Below are positions 43,907 to 52,273 of a stretch of 64,000 bases of DNA, one piece after another; the stretch's first letter is position 1, and every line of letters begins with the position of its first letter. Under the pieces are notes generated by a model. That model saw only the letters and a program-made list of their open reading frames with translations. It had not been told where the DNA came from and searched no databases. The stretch lies in contig NZ_CP121112.1 in the NCBI RefSeq assembly GCF_029625295.1, forward strand, positions 4,092,001 to 4,156,000, written 5' to 3'. Position numbers and translations under genes: made by a program. This DNA is from Flavobacterium gyeonganense. Its GTDB lineage: Bacteria; Bacteroidota; Bacteroidia; Flavobacteriales; Flavobacteriaceae.

Positions 43907-43944
43907 AAAAAAAGCTGTTTTCTTAATTGAAACCAGCTTTTTTG
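43907..43944. terminator. Bidirectional terminator after the phosphate transporter gene
   Basis: AAAAAAGCTGTTTTC, loop, GAAACCAGCTTTTTT. Confidence 0.8.
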
Positions 43945-43969
43945 CTTTATGAATGTTTTAATAAAGCCT

Positions 43970-44719
43970 TTATTTTTTCCAGTTTAGTTGTAAGGCATAA
44001 CAGGTTTTTTCTCCTTTGGTGATACTAAAAGTTGTGGCTGAGTTGTCTTCAATATCACTTTCGTGAATTATTACAGTATCCTTTAATGAAAGCTCCTTCA
44101 TGAAATTCATTTCAAAGCTTTTTACTTCCTGCTTCAGAATTCTTTTAGGGTTGACATGATCGAGACACCATTCCAGATATTTTACATTATTAACATGATT
44201 GACAATATCAAGATCCGATAAATAAACTATTTTTTCGAATACAGCTTCTTTTTCGTGATTGATATTGATTTTTGAAAAGCCTTCTGTTGTGGCTCTTTTA
44301 TCCGGAAATAATTCAAAATGTTCATAAGGTAATGCCAAAGCTTCCGGACGGCGTAATTGAGTGTTAAAAACCGCCCAATACGTTTCGCAACCCACTATTT
44401 TTTTTCCATTGACATGCATTTCCAGTGCACGTACAGAACGTGAATTTTCAAGGCTGTTGATCCAGGTGGTTACCGTTACAATATCCCCTGATTTTGGCAA
44501 AGCATCAACTTCTACACGCATTCGGCTTAAAACCCATGCCTGATGAAATTCCTGCATATCATAAAAACTGATACCGCCAATTTCTGAATGAGCCGCCGCT
44601 GTTAACTGTAAAATATTGCAGAGGTCTGTATATTTTAAAAAACCGTTTGGGGTACATTGTGTAAAATTGATTTCCCAGTCTTTGCTTAGAATGGAGGTAA
44701 AGTTTGGTGATATTGGCAT
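43970..44719 (-). CDS. Acyl-ACP thioesterase (FatA/FatB-like double hotdog)
   Basis: 249 residues, two hotdog halves as in acyl-ACP thioesterases. The first half has AAAHSEIGGISFYDMQEFHQ and AWVLSRMRVEV; the second has the catalytic-type DIVNHVNNVKYLEWCLDHV (Asn/His). It releases free fatty acids from acyl-ACP in the cytoplasm. It is followed by miaA in the same direction upstream, separated by short-word repeat DNA. Confidence 0.85.
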   Translation of the reverse strand: MPISPNFTSILSKDWEINFTQCTPNGFLKYTDLCNILQLTAAAHSEIGGISFYDMQEFHQAWVLSRMRVEVDALPKSGDIVTVTTWINSLENSRSVRALEMHVNGKKIVGCETYWAVFNTQLRRPEALALPYEHFELFPDKRATTEGFSKININHEKEAVFEKIVYLSDLDIVNHVNNVKYLEWCLDHVNPKRILKQEVKSFEMNFMKELSLKDTVIIHESDIEDNSATTFSITKGEKTCYALQLNWKK

Positions 44720-44802
44720 TTTAATTTAGACTTCTTAGATTGTTGAACTTCTTAGATTTTGGATTTTTTCGAAAATAGAATAAATATTAAAGAAGAAAGA
44801 TT

Positions 44803-45723
44803 TTATTTTACAATTTCCTCAATATAATTTATAATTACTTTTCTATCTTCAGCATAATCAAACCATTTGGTGTTTTCGTTTCGTTTGAACCACGTTAATT
44901 GTCTTTTAGAAAATCGTCTTGTGTTTTTTTTGATTTCGTCTATAGCGAAAGGCAAAGTGAATTCTCTGTCAAAATAACTGAATAATTCCCTATAACCGAC
45001 CGTTTGAAGCGCATTTAACGCTTTATTAGGATACAAGGCTTTGGCTTCTTCCAGCAAGCCTTCGTTCATCATAATATCGACACGATGATTGATACGGTTG
45101 TACATTATTTCCCTGTCGGCTTCTAAACCAATTAAAATTGGGGTAAAGTTTCGGTTGTTTTTCTTTTGATTCAAAAAAGAGGAATATGGTTTTTTAGTTC
45201 CGATGCAAACTTCAACAAAACGCATCATCCTTTGAGGGTTTTGAAGTGTCTGCGGATTTTCTAAAGTGATTTTCTGAAAGTAATCAGTATCCAGATTTCT
45301 TAATTGTTCCTGAAGATACTCGATTCCGAGTTTTTCGTAATTTGAATTTACTTCTGAGCGTACTTTTGGATCGATTTCAGGAAACTCATCAAAACCTTTT
45401 AAAACGGCATCGACATACAATCCGGAACCACCGATAAGAATTACAAAATCATTATTTTGGTACAATTCTTCGATTTTTGCTAAAGCTTCTTTTTCGTAAT
45501 CGCCAACAGTATAATTTTCGAATATCGATTTATTTTGGATGAAATGATGTGTTGCAGCTGCAAGTTCTTCCTGATTCGGAACGGCTGTACCAATGGTCAT
45601 TTCACTGAAAAACTGACGGCTGTCACATGATATGATTTCGCATTTAAAATGTTGTGCCAAAGCAATACTCAGGGCTGTTTTGCCTATGGCTGTTGGTCCG
45701 ACGATGGTAATTAGGTATTTCAT
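44803..45723 (-). CDS. miaA: tRNA dimethylallyltransferase
   Basis: 306 residues. The P-loop GPTAIGKTALSIALA is at residues 8-22, followed by IISCDSRQ (catalytic Asp), the GGSGLYVDAVLKG segment and the C-terminal TRRFSKRQLTWFKR of MiaA. It adds the dimethylallyl group to A37 of tRNAs reading UNN codons. A divergent copy of the family 1 repeat lies just upstream. Confidence 0.95.
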   Translation of the reverse strand: MKYLITIVGPTAIGKTALSIALAQHFKCEIISCDSRQFFSEMTIGTAVPNQEELAAATHHFIQNKSIFENYTVGDYEKEALAKIEELYQNNDFVILIGGSGLYVDAVLKGFDEFPEIDPKVRSEVNSNYEKLGIEYLQEQLRNLDTDYFQKITLENPQTLQNPQRMMRFVEVCIGTKKPYSSFLNQKKNNRNFTPILIGLEADREIMYNRINHRVDIMMNEGLLEEAKALYPNKALNALQTVGYRELFSYFDREFTLPFAIDEIKKNTRRFSKRQLTWFKRNENTKWFDYAEDRKVIINYIEEIVK

Positions 45724-45732
45724 ATGTTTTTT

Positions 45733-45873
45733 AGCCCGGATGGAAATGAAAACCCCGGACTTATATTTGTTCGTTTTTGTGGCGTAAAAGAAGCGACTTT
45801 AGAAGCTGCTTTTAGGACTTTAAAAAACAACAAAGATAAGGAGGAGTTGCAATGTACAGCCGGAATAGCTTCT
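45733..45873 (+). repeat. Divergent family 1 repeat, copy g
   Basis: Opens with AGCCCGGATGGAA and ends AGTTGCAATGTACAGCCGG then AATAGCTTCT, matching the outer ends of copies a, d and e, but the interior is longer (about 140 bp) and contains no clean central hairpin. Confidence 0.55.
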
Positions 45874-45878
45874 AAAAA

Positions 45879-46715
45879 TTAATGATGTAATTCACTTCCG
45901 CATTCATGACAGAATTTAGCGTTATCAAAATGAAGTTTTGAACCGCATATCTGACAGGAGTTTTTTGTACTGACAGTATTGTCACGAAGGCTTTTCTTGG
46001 CAAATTCGGCTGTAACTATTCCGGTTGGAACTGCTATGATTCCGTAACCCAAAATCATGACCAGTGCGGCTATAAACTGGCCTAAAGGGGTTTGCGGAGA
46101 AATATCTCCATAACCCACCGTTGTAAGTGTTACAATTGTCCAGTAAATACCCATTGGAATACTTGTAAATCCGGAATCTTTGCCTTCGACCAGATACATT
46201 AAAGAGCCAATGATTACAGTACTGATGAGGACAAAATAGATAAAAACCAGGATTTTTTCCTTACTGGCGTCAATAGCTTCTTTTAACTGAAATGACTGAT
46301 GAGAAATCTGCGGAAGCTGAAGGATTTTGAATAAACGAAGGAAACGAAGTGCTCTTACGATGGATAAAATACTGGCTCCGGGGAAAAATATCGACAAATA
46401 CATGGGTAAAACGGCTAATAAGTCAATTATTCCGTAAAAGCTGAAAATATATTTGACCGGTTTTTGTATAGAAATAATCCTTAAGACATATTCAATGGTG
46501 AAAAAGATGGTGATTATCCATTCGCAGATCCATAACTGGTAATGGTATTTAGAACTGATTCCTTGAACGGTGTCGAGCATGATTAATAAAACGCTCAATA
46601 AAATCAGGCCTAAAAGAACCAAATCGAACATTCGTCCTAACATGGTATTGGTGCCGTAAAGAACGATTTTGACTTTTTCCCTAAAGATTTCGTATTGTGA
46701 TTTTTTCTTTTTCAT
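45879..46715 (-). CDS. Voltage-gated-type potassium channel with C-terminal zinc ribbon
   Basis: 278 residues from ATG 46715 (MKKKKSQYEIF); a TTG six codons upstream is less likely. Six membrane helices: the S4-like helix IVRALRFLRLFKILQL has regularly spaced Arg/Lys, and the selectivity filter TLTTVGYGD lies before the last helix. The final 35 residues carry CQICG and CHECG, a zinc ribbon not usual in Kv-like channels. It should conduct K+ across the inner membrane in a voltage-dependent way. Confidence 0.9.
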   Translation of the reverse strand: MKKKKSQYEIFREKVKIVLYGTNTMLGRMFDLVLLGLILLSVLLIMLDTVQGISSKYHYQLWICEWIITIFFTIEYVLRIISIQKPVKYIFSFYGIIDLLAVLPMYLSIFFPGASILSIVRALRFLRLFKILQLPQISHQSFQLKEAIDASKEKILVFIYFVLISTVIIGSLMYLVEGKDSGFTSIPMGIYWTIVTLTTVGYGDISPQTPLGQFIAALVMILGYGIIAVPTGIVTAEFAKKSLRDNTVSTKNSCQICGSKLHFDNAKFCHECGSELHH

Positions 46716-46744
46716 ATCCTTAAAGATAATCAAAGTTCTGTTTG

Positions 46745-48106
46745 CTAAAAGTAAAGTATTTTTAAAGACTTGCTTTTTCGGATGTATTGCTGAATAATGT
46801 TTTTTACGTCGCGATTGTGCTGCATCGGAATCAGGATTTTTTTCAGGATTTCGATATTGGTAATCTGATAATTTAAATCATAATAAGCATAACCTTTATA
46901 AATTCCGTTTTCGATTAAAATAGCACTTCTTTCGTTTACGTTTCGCCCTCTGTCGAGCAGAATCATGCTTTTGTTTTCAAAACTGTTTTCAGAAATAAAC
47001 TGCTGTACTCTTAAATTGTAGATTTCAGGAGTGATTTCGCCGATGCAGGCACCGTCACATTCTTTGATTTTATATTGAAAACACTCTTTTTTAGTTTGAT
47101 ATAAACCTGTTAGTTTTTGGCATAGATGGTACTTTGCAGTAAATTTGAAAAGCGCATTTTTGCCTTCCTGCAAAGAAGCGAATGACGTAATTTCTTTTTT
47201 GCGTCCATCGGCTTTTCCGATGCTTACATTCAGATAACCGTTTGCATCTTTTTCTACATAAATGGCGTACGGGAAAACAGTCTTTTTTTGTGAGCGATTG
47301 TATCTCGGGCGATTTATTTTTACTTCCTGGCTTTCTTTTAATAAAGCAATTAATTCGCTTCCTGTTTCTTCATAGGTAATGGTAAAAACTTCTGCCTGAA
47401 TTCTTTTGCTCTTGGTTGTAATTCCGGTAAAATGCTGATTGACTCTTTTTCGGATATTTTGGCTCTTGCCGATGTAAATTAAATTTCCGCCTTCGTTATG
47501 AATGTAATACACACCGGTTTTAGCAGGCATCTGGTTTACAAGATCCTGAAGCTTTGGTGAAATCCCTTTTTCAATTTCAAATTTCACAAAATCTTTGACA
47601 ATGGTTTTTTCCAGGTCTTTTTCCAGTAATATTTTGAATAGTTTAGTTGTCGCAATGGCGTCTCCGCTGGCACGATGTCTGTCGGCTATCGGAATTCCGA
47701 GTGAACGGACTAATTTTCCTAAACTGTAAGAAGGCTGTTCTGGAATTAATTTTTGAGCCAGTTCAACAGTACAAAGTGTTTTAGATTCGAAATTATAACC
47801 TAAGCGTCTGAATTCAGTACGCAGGATCCTATAATCAAAAGAGGCGTTGTGCGCTACAATAATACAGTCTGAAGTAATTTCAATAATTCGTTTGGCAACT
47901 TCATAAAACTTAGGCGCAGAACTCAGCATAGCATTGTTGATTCCGGTTAATTTAGCCACAAAAGGCTGAATCGGAATCTCAGGATTGACAAGGCTGATGA
48001 ACTGATCAACTACTTCATGACCATCGAATTTATAGATGGCGATTTCGGTAATTCCTTCTTCATTGAATTGCCCTCCGGTGGTTTCTATGTCTAATATTGC
48101 GTACAT
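46745..48106 (-). CDS. DEDD exonuclease fused to a GIY-YIG domain (DnaQ/UvrC-like)
   Basis: 453 residues from ATG 48106. Residues 1-165 are an epsilon-type 3'-5' exonuclease: DIETTG (motif I), HNASFDYRIL (II) and HRASGDAIAT (III). Residues about 195-280 are a GIY-YIG nuclease (GVYYIHNEGGNLIYIGKS, KRVNQHF) and the C-terminal part continues in UvrC-like manner (CDGACIGEI). The fusion is known in several phyla as a DnaQ-UvrC-type protein, probably for DNA repair. It starts 29 bp upstream of the K+ channel gene region. Confidence 0.88.
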   Translation of the reverse strand: MYAILDIETTGGQFNEEGITEIAIYKFDGHEVVDQFISLVNPEIPIQPFVAKLTGINNAMLSSAPKFYEVAKRIIEITSDCIIVAHNASFDYRILRTEFRRLGYNFESKTLCTVELAQKLIPEQPSYSLGKLVRSLGIPIADRHRASGDAIATTKLFKILLEKDLEKTIVKDFVKFEIEKGISPKLQDLVNQMPAKTGVYYIHNEGGNLIYIGKSQNIRKRVNQHFTGITTKSKRIQAEVFTITYEETGSELIALLKESQEVKINRPRYNRSQKKTVFPYAIYVEKDANGYLNVSIGKADGRKKEITSFASLQEGKNALFKFTAKYHLCQKLTGLYQTKKECFQYKIKECDGACIGEITPEIYNLRVQQFISENSFENKSMILLDRGRNVNERSAILIENGIYKGYAYYDLNYQITNIEILKKILIPMQHNRDVKNIIQQYIRKSKSLKILYF

Positions 48107-48112
48107 TTTCAA

Positions 48113-48229
48113 ATGTCAAAAATCAATGACAATATCAAAAATCAATATCAATTACAATGTCAAAAATCAATGTTTTAAAATTGAAATTCTTTATTGAAAT
48201 TGTCATTGTATTGCTATTGTTATTGAAAA
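48113..48229. repeat. Short-word repeat (TCAAT/ATTG hexamers), upstream block
   Basis: CAAAAATCAATGACAATATC and CAAAAATCAATATCAATTAC words on one side are complemented by TTGAAATTGTCATTGTATTG and CTATTGTTATTG on the other. The block lies on the 3' side of the four-helix-bundle gene. Confidence 0.6.
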
Positions 48230-48230
48230 A

Positions 48231-48578
48231 TTACTTTTTATTTATTATCATTTTTGATGAAATTGCAATAAGTTGTTCTACTTCAGTAAGAAGCTTGTTT
48301 CTTTTATCGTTATCACCTTCTTTTATATAATCTAATATTTTTAAAGAATTTCTGGATTCCTTTAATTCTTTTACAACTAATGAAACTTTAAATATAAAAT
48401 CTTTATCAGTTACTGTACCCTGTGCTTCACCGAAATTTAAAGAAGCACTTCCAGACGATCTGATTAATTGGTTTTTATAATATTCATTTTCAAAAATTCT
48501 TTCTAATTGTCTTGTAAAAAATATACATTCTCCAGCAAAACGAATCAGACGATCATCAAAATTGAATATTTTTTCCAT
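48231..48578 (-). CDS. Four-helix-bundle protein (23S rRNA intervening-sequence family)
   Basis: 115 residues. The pattern FNFDDRLIRFAGECIFFTRQ, QLIRSSGSASLNFGEAQGTV and LVVKELKESRNSLKILDYI is the four-helix-bundle/IVP family first seen inside 23S rRNA insertions and also found as free-standing genes, often in diversity-generating or mobile contexts. Function unknown. It is bracketed on both sides by ATTG-hexamer repeats and interrupts an otherwise metabolic run of genes. Confidence 0.85.
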   Translation of the reverse strand: MEKIFNFDDRLIRFAGECIFFTRQLERIFENEYYKNQLIRSSGSASLNFGEAQGTVTDKDFIFKVSLVVKELKESRNSLKILDYIKEGDNDKRNKLLTEVEQLIAISSKMIINKK

Positions 48579-48595
48579 TTATATTTTAAATTTTA

Positions 48596-48632
48596 AAATT
48601 GATATTGCCATTGTCATTGTCATTGCCATTGA
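48596..48632. repeat. Short-word repeat (ATTGTC/ATTGCC hexamers), downstream block
   Basis: TGATATTGCCATTGTCATTG followed by TCATTGCCATTGAC: five to six tandem 6-bp units immediately on the 5' side of the four-helix-bundle gene. Confidence 0.65.
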
Positions 48633-48635
48633 CTT

Positions 48636-49325
48636 TTATCTCCCTCCAAAAATGCTGCTCCCAATCCTAACCATGGTACTTCCGCATTCGATAGCCAATT
48701 GATAATCACCGGACATTCCCATTGAAATCGTAGAAAAATGTGCTGCTGTAGAAATACATTGCTGTGTATCCCTGCATTGTGCGTCTTTGTTTTGCAATGA
48801 ATCAAAAATGGATTTTAAATACAGGAATTCTTTTTTGATCTGGTTTTGGTTTTCTGTAAAAGTTGCCATTCCCATTAATCCTAAGATACGAATATTTTTC
48901 ATCTCTTTAAATTCTGATGAAGACAATAATTCTGAAAGTTCTTTTTCGTCAAGACCAAATTTAGTTTCTTCTTCGGCAATGTATATCTGAAGCAGGCAAT
49001 CTATAACGCGATTGTTTTTTAGCGCCTGTTTGTTGATTTCCTGTAATAATTTTAAGCTGTCAACTCCATGAATCAAATTTACAAACGGTGCCATGAATTT
49101 GACTTTATTCGACTGAACATGACCAATCATATGCCATTGAATGTCTTTTGGCATTTGCTGATATTTATCGGCCATTTCCTGAATTTTATTTTCGCCAAAA
49201 ATTCGCTGGCCGGCTTCGTAAGCCTGAATCAAATCTGAAACAGGTTTTGTTTTTGAAACCGCAACTAATGTAACATGTTCAGGTAAGCTTTCTTTGATTT
49301 TATTTAAGTTCGATGCTATTGACAT
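48636..49325 (-). CDS. YggS-family PLP-binding protein
   Basis: 229 residues. The PLP lysine is in VAVSKTKPVSDLIQ; FGENKIQE, WHMIGHVQSNKVK and LGLMGMATF, then GMSGDYQLAIECGSTMVRIG, follow the PLPBP family from start to end. Members bind PLP without a known catalytic reaction and keep vitamin B6 and amino-acid pools in balance. It lies 11 bp after the dehydrogenase gene. Confidence 0.93.
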   Translation of the reverse strand: MSIASNLNKIKESLPEHVTLVAVSKTKPVSDLIQAYEAGQRIFGENKIQEMADKYQQMPKDIQWHMIGHVQSNKVKFMAPFVNLIHGVDSLKLLQEINKQALKNNRVIDCLLQIYIAEEETKFGLDEKELSELLSSSEFKEMKNIRILGLMGMATFTENQNQIKKEFLYLKSIFDSLQNKDAQCRDTQQCISTAAHFSTISMGMSGDYQLAIECGSTMVRIGSSIFGGR

Positions 49326-49336
49326 TATTAAATTTT

Positions 49337-50230
49337 TTATGCAGAAAGAAATTGTTTAGAAATCTTCTCTGCCTTTTTACTTTCGCTGTAATCATAAAAA
49401 CCTTCACCAGATTTTACGCCTAATTTCCCAGCCCTTACCATATTAACTAATAACGGGCAGGGAGCATATTTAGGGTTTTTGAAGCCGTCGTACATTACAT
49501 TTAAAATGGCAAGACAAACATCAAGACCAATAAAATCAGCTAATTGGAGCGGTCCCATTGGATGTCCCATTCCTAATTTCATAACCGTATCGATTTCGTA
49601 AACTCCCGCAACTTTGTTATATAACGTTTCAATTGCCTCGTTTAGCATAGGCATCAAAATTCGATTGGCAACAAAACCCGGATAATCGTTTACTTCAACA
49701 GGTGTTTTACCTAATTTCTCAGATAAATTCATGATGATTTTGGTTACTTCATCGCTGGTATTATAACCGCGAATGATTTCTACCAGCTTCATAATCGGAA
49801 CCGGATTCATAAAATGCATTCCGATAACGCGTTCAGGATGTGCGACTACAGCTCCAATTTGTGTAATTGAAATAGAAGATGTATTCGTTGCTAAGATTGT
49901 ATTGTGTGAGCAGGATTCGTTTAATTGTTTGAAGATATTCAGTTTTAGTTCAACGTTTTCAGTTGCTGCTTCTACTACTAAATCAACCCCGACAACTCCA
50001 TCCTTAATATCAGTATAGGTAATGATATTGGTGATTGTTCTGGCAACTTCTTCCTGCGTTATTGTTCCTTTAGCCAGCATTCTGTCGAGATTAGCAGCAA
50101 TAGTTGCCATTCCTTTGTCTAGTGCTTTTTCAGAAACATCAATCAGTTTTACAGTAAAACCGCTTTGTGCAAAAGTATGTGCAATTCCGTTACCCATAGT
50201 TCCGGCACCAATTACAGCTATAGTTCTCAT
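49337..50230 (-). CDS. 3-Hydroxybutyryl-CoA dehydrogenase
   Basis: 297 residues. NAD-binding VIGAGTMGNGIAHTFAQSGF at the N-terminus; ATNTSSISIT, HFMNPVPIMKLVEI (catalytic His) and DYPGFVANRILMPMLNEAI, then GMGHPMGPLQLADFIGLD complete the fold. It oxidises (S)-3-hydroxyacyl-CoA in beta-oxidation or works in the reverse, butyrate-type direction. It lies 88 bp after the Gfo/Idh gene, separated by a 16-bp-arm inverted repeat. Confidence 0.92.
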   Translation of the reverse strand: MRTIAVIGAGTMGNGIAHTFAQSGFTVKLIDVSEKALDKGMATIAANLDRMLAKGTITQEEVARTITNIITYTDIKDGVVGVDLVVEAATENVELKLNIFKQLNESCSHNTILATNTSSISITQIGAVVAHPERVIGMHFMNPVPIMKLVEIIRGYNTSDEVTKIIMNLSEKLGKTPVEVNDYPGFVANRILMPMLNEAIETLYNKVAGVYEIDTVMKLGMGHPMGPLQLADFIGLDVCLAILNVMYDGFKNPKYAPCPLLVNMVRAGKLGVKSGEGFYDYSESKKAEKISKQFLSA

Positions 50231-50253
50231 TTAATTTTGTATTTATATTTTAA

Positions 50254-50300
50254 AATTTAAGGTTTAAAGTTACTTTTCAGCAAGCTTTAAACCTTAAATT
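50254..50300. repeat. Inverted repeat between the Gfo/Idh and dehydrogenase genes
   Basis: AATTTAAGGTTTAAAG at 50254-50269 is perfectly complemented at 50285-50300. AT-rich arms without a T run, so it is more like the short-word repeats than a terminator. Confidence 0.6.
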
Positions 50301-50318
50301 TACAATTTATATTTTGTC

Positions 50319-51284
50319 TTATTTTTTAAAACAGTCAATTATTTGGTATGCCACACGTAAAGCATCTGTTGCCTGTTCCAATGTTACAACCGGAGTTGTA
50401 TTATTATTGATGGCATCAGCAAATGCATTTAATTCGTCTAAAATGGCGTTGTTCTGTTCTACATCCGGATTGGTAAAATAGATTTGTTTTTTCACTCCTT
50501 CAGCATTTTGAAGGATCATGTCAAAATCTCCCGGAACTTCTGGGGCGTCTTTCATACGGACTACTTCACATTTTTTCTCTAAAAAATCGACTGAAATATA
50601 GGCATCTTTTTGAAAAAAACGTGTTTTGCGCATGTTTTTCATCGAAATTCGGCTTGCAGTTAAATTGGCAACACAGCCATTTTCGAATTCAATTCGGGCA
50701 TTGGCTATATCCGGAGTTTCACTAATTACCGAAACACCACTGGCATTAATGTGTTTTACCTTTGAATTTACAACACTCAAAATCGCATCAATATCATGAA
50801 TCATTAAGTCCAGGACTACTGGTACATCTGTACCGCGAGGATTAAATTCGGCTAAACGATGTGTCTCTATGAACATCGGATTTTCGATCATGTTTTTGGT
50901 AGCGATAAAAGCAGGATTAAAACGTTCTACATGACCGACCTGACCTTTTACATTGTACTCGTTTGCCAAAGCAATTATTTCTTCGGCCTCTTCAACAGTG
51001 TTGGCAATTGGTTTTTCTATGAAGATATGTTTTCCTGATTTGATGGCTACTTTAGCGCATTTATAGTGCGAAAGGGTTGGGGTTACAATATCGATTACAT
51101 CCACGGCGTGGATTAATTTTGCTATTGTGTTGAAGTTTTTATAGCCGAACTCTTTTGAGATTCTTTCGGCATTTTCCTGATTTTCATCGTAAAATCCAAC
51201 TAATTCATATTTGTCAGACTGTTGTAATAAGCGTAAATGTATTTTACCTAAGTGACCGGCACCTAAAACTCCTACTTTTAACAT
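50319..51284 (-). CDS. Gfo/Idh/MocA-family oxidoreductase
   Basis: 321 residues. VGVLGAGHLGKIHLRLLQQ is the N-terminal NAD(P)-binding loop, HIFIEKPIANTVEEAEEI contains the conserved EKP motif, and VGHVERFNPAF and DLMIHDIDAILS follow. The family acts on sugars or cyclitols or serves as biliverdin reductase; the substrate is not predictable here. A -7 box lies 17 bp upstream of the start. Confidence 0.85.
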   Translation of the reverse strand: MLKVGVLGAGHLGKIHLRLLQQSDKYELVGFYDENQENAERISKEFGYKNFNTIAKLIHAVDVIDIVTPTLSHYKCAKVAIKSGKHIFIEKPIANTVEEAEEIIALANEYNVKGQVGHVERFNPAFIATKNMIENPMFIETHRLAEFNPRGTDVPVVLDLMIHDIDAILSVVNSKVKHINASGVSVISETPDIANARIEFENGCVANLTASRISMKNMRKTRFFQKDAYISVDFLEKKCEVVRMKDAPEVPGDFDMILQNAEGVKKQIYFTNPDVEQNNAILDELNAFADAINNNTTPVVTLEQATDALRVAYQIIDCFKK

Positions 51285-51300
51285 TTGAATGTATTTTAAA

Positions 51301-51308
51301 CAAAAATA
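51301..51308 (-). promoter_or_regulatory. -7 box upstream of the Gfo/Idh gene
   Basis: TATTTTTG on the minus strand, 17 bp before the ATG. No -33 TTG at normal distance. Confidence 0.45.
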
Positions 51309-51438
51309 GAATTTATTTGTCGAAAGTGAAAAAGAATTTAGCTAATTGTGAATTGTAAATTCTGAATTAGGAGTAAGGGCTTTCGACTTTTCACTTTTAA
51401 CCTTCAACTTTATTAATTTAATAATTAAAAATCAATAT

Positions 51439-51467
51439 TTGATTTCCTGTTTTGTTTCTTATTTTTG
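51439..51467 (+). promoter_or_regulatory. pcm promoter
   Basis: TTG at 51439-51441, 18-bp spacer, TATTTTTG at 51460-51467. It lies just before the TTG start at 51489 and supports it. Confidence 0.65.
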
Positions 51468-51488
51468 CGAAAATAAAACCTACCTATT

Positions 51489-52130
51489 TTGAAAGATACT
51501 GCCAAACATCAAGGACTTCGCAATCAATTAGTAAGCACTTTAGAGCAAAAAGGGATTACTGATAAAGCGGTTTTGGATGCGATAAAAAAAATCCCGAGAC
51601 ACCTTTTTTTAAATTCGAGTTTTGAAGATTACGCTTATCAGGATAAGGCTTTTCCTATAGGAGCAGGGCAGACTATTTCGCAGCCCTACACGGTTGCTTT
51701 TCAATCGCAGCTACTGGAAGTAAAAAAAGATCATAAAATTCTAGAAATTGGTACAGGATCTGGCTATCAGACTGCTGTTTTATTTATGCTTGGAGCCAAA
51801 GTTTATAGCGTTGAAAGACAGAAAGAGCTGTTTAAAACAACTTCGAATCTATTTCCGAAATTAAATATCAGACCAAAACATCTTTCATTTGGGGATGGAT
51901 ATAAAGGACTTCCTAATCATGCTCCGTTTGACAGTATTATTGTTACTGCCGGTGCTCCCTTTATTCCGAAGCCGTTGATGGCACAGTTAAAAATAGGAGG
52001 AAGACTGGTTATTCCACTTGGGGAAGACGTTCAGATTATGACATTGTTAATCCGAAAAAACGAAACGCAATTTGAAAAACATGAGTTTGGAGAATTTAGA
52101 TTTGTGCCATTATTAGAAGATAAAAATTAG
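51489..52130 (+). CDS. pcm: Protein-L-isoaspartate O-methyltransferase, TTG start
   Basis: 213 residues. Typical PIMT landmarks: VLDAIKKIPRHLFL, AFPIGAGQTISQPYTVAFQ, the SAM-binding LEIGTGSGYQTAVLFMLGA and FDSIIVTAGAPFIPKPLMAQ. It methylates isoaspartyl residues to start repair of aged proteins. No ATG exists in frame after the upstream stop (51474), and a promoter ends 21 bp before, so TTG is most likely the real start. Confidence 0.9.
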   Translation: MKDTAKHQGLRNQLVSTLEQKGITDKAVLDAIKKIPRHLFLNSSFEDYAYQDKAFPIGAGQTISQPYTVAFQSQLLEVKKDHKILEIGTGSGYQTAVLFMLGAKVYSVERQKELFKTTSNLFPKLNIRPKHLSFGDGYKGLPNHAPFDSIIVTAGAPFIPKPLMAQLKIGGRLVIPLGEDVQIMTLLIRKNETQFEKHEFGEFRFVPLLEDKN

Positions 52131-52136
52131 AAATAA

Positions 52137-52174
52137 ATGCCCCACAATAATTTAATATTTATGGGGCATTTTTA
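52137..52174 (+). terminator. Terminator of pcm
   Basis: AATGCCCCACA, AT-rich loop, TATGGGGCATTTTT. Confidence 0.85.
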
Positions 52175-52273
52175 TTTGGAATCAATAAGCAAAAATGTTT
52201 TATGGTCTTAGAGAATTAGTTTTCACAATAGTTATTATGGTAACTGAAATTTACCGAGCTGTACATACAAAAA

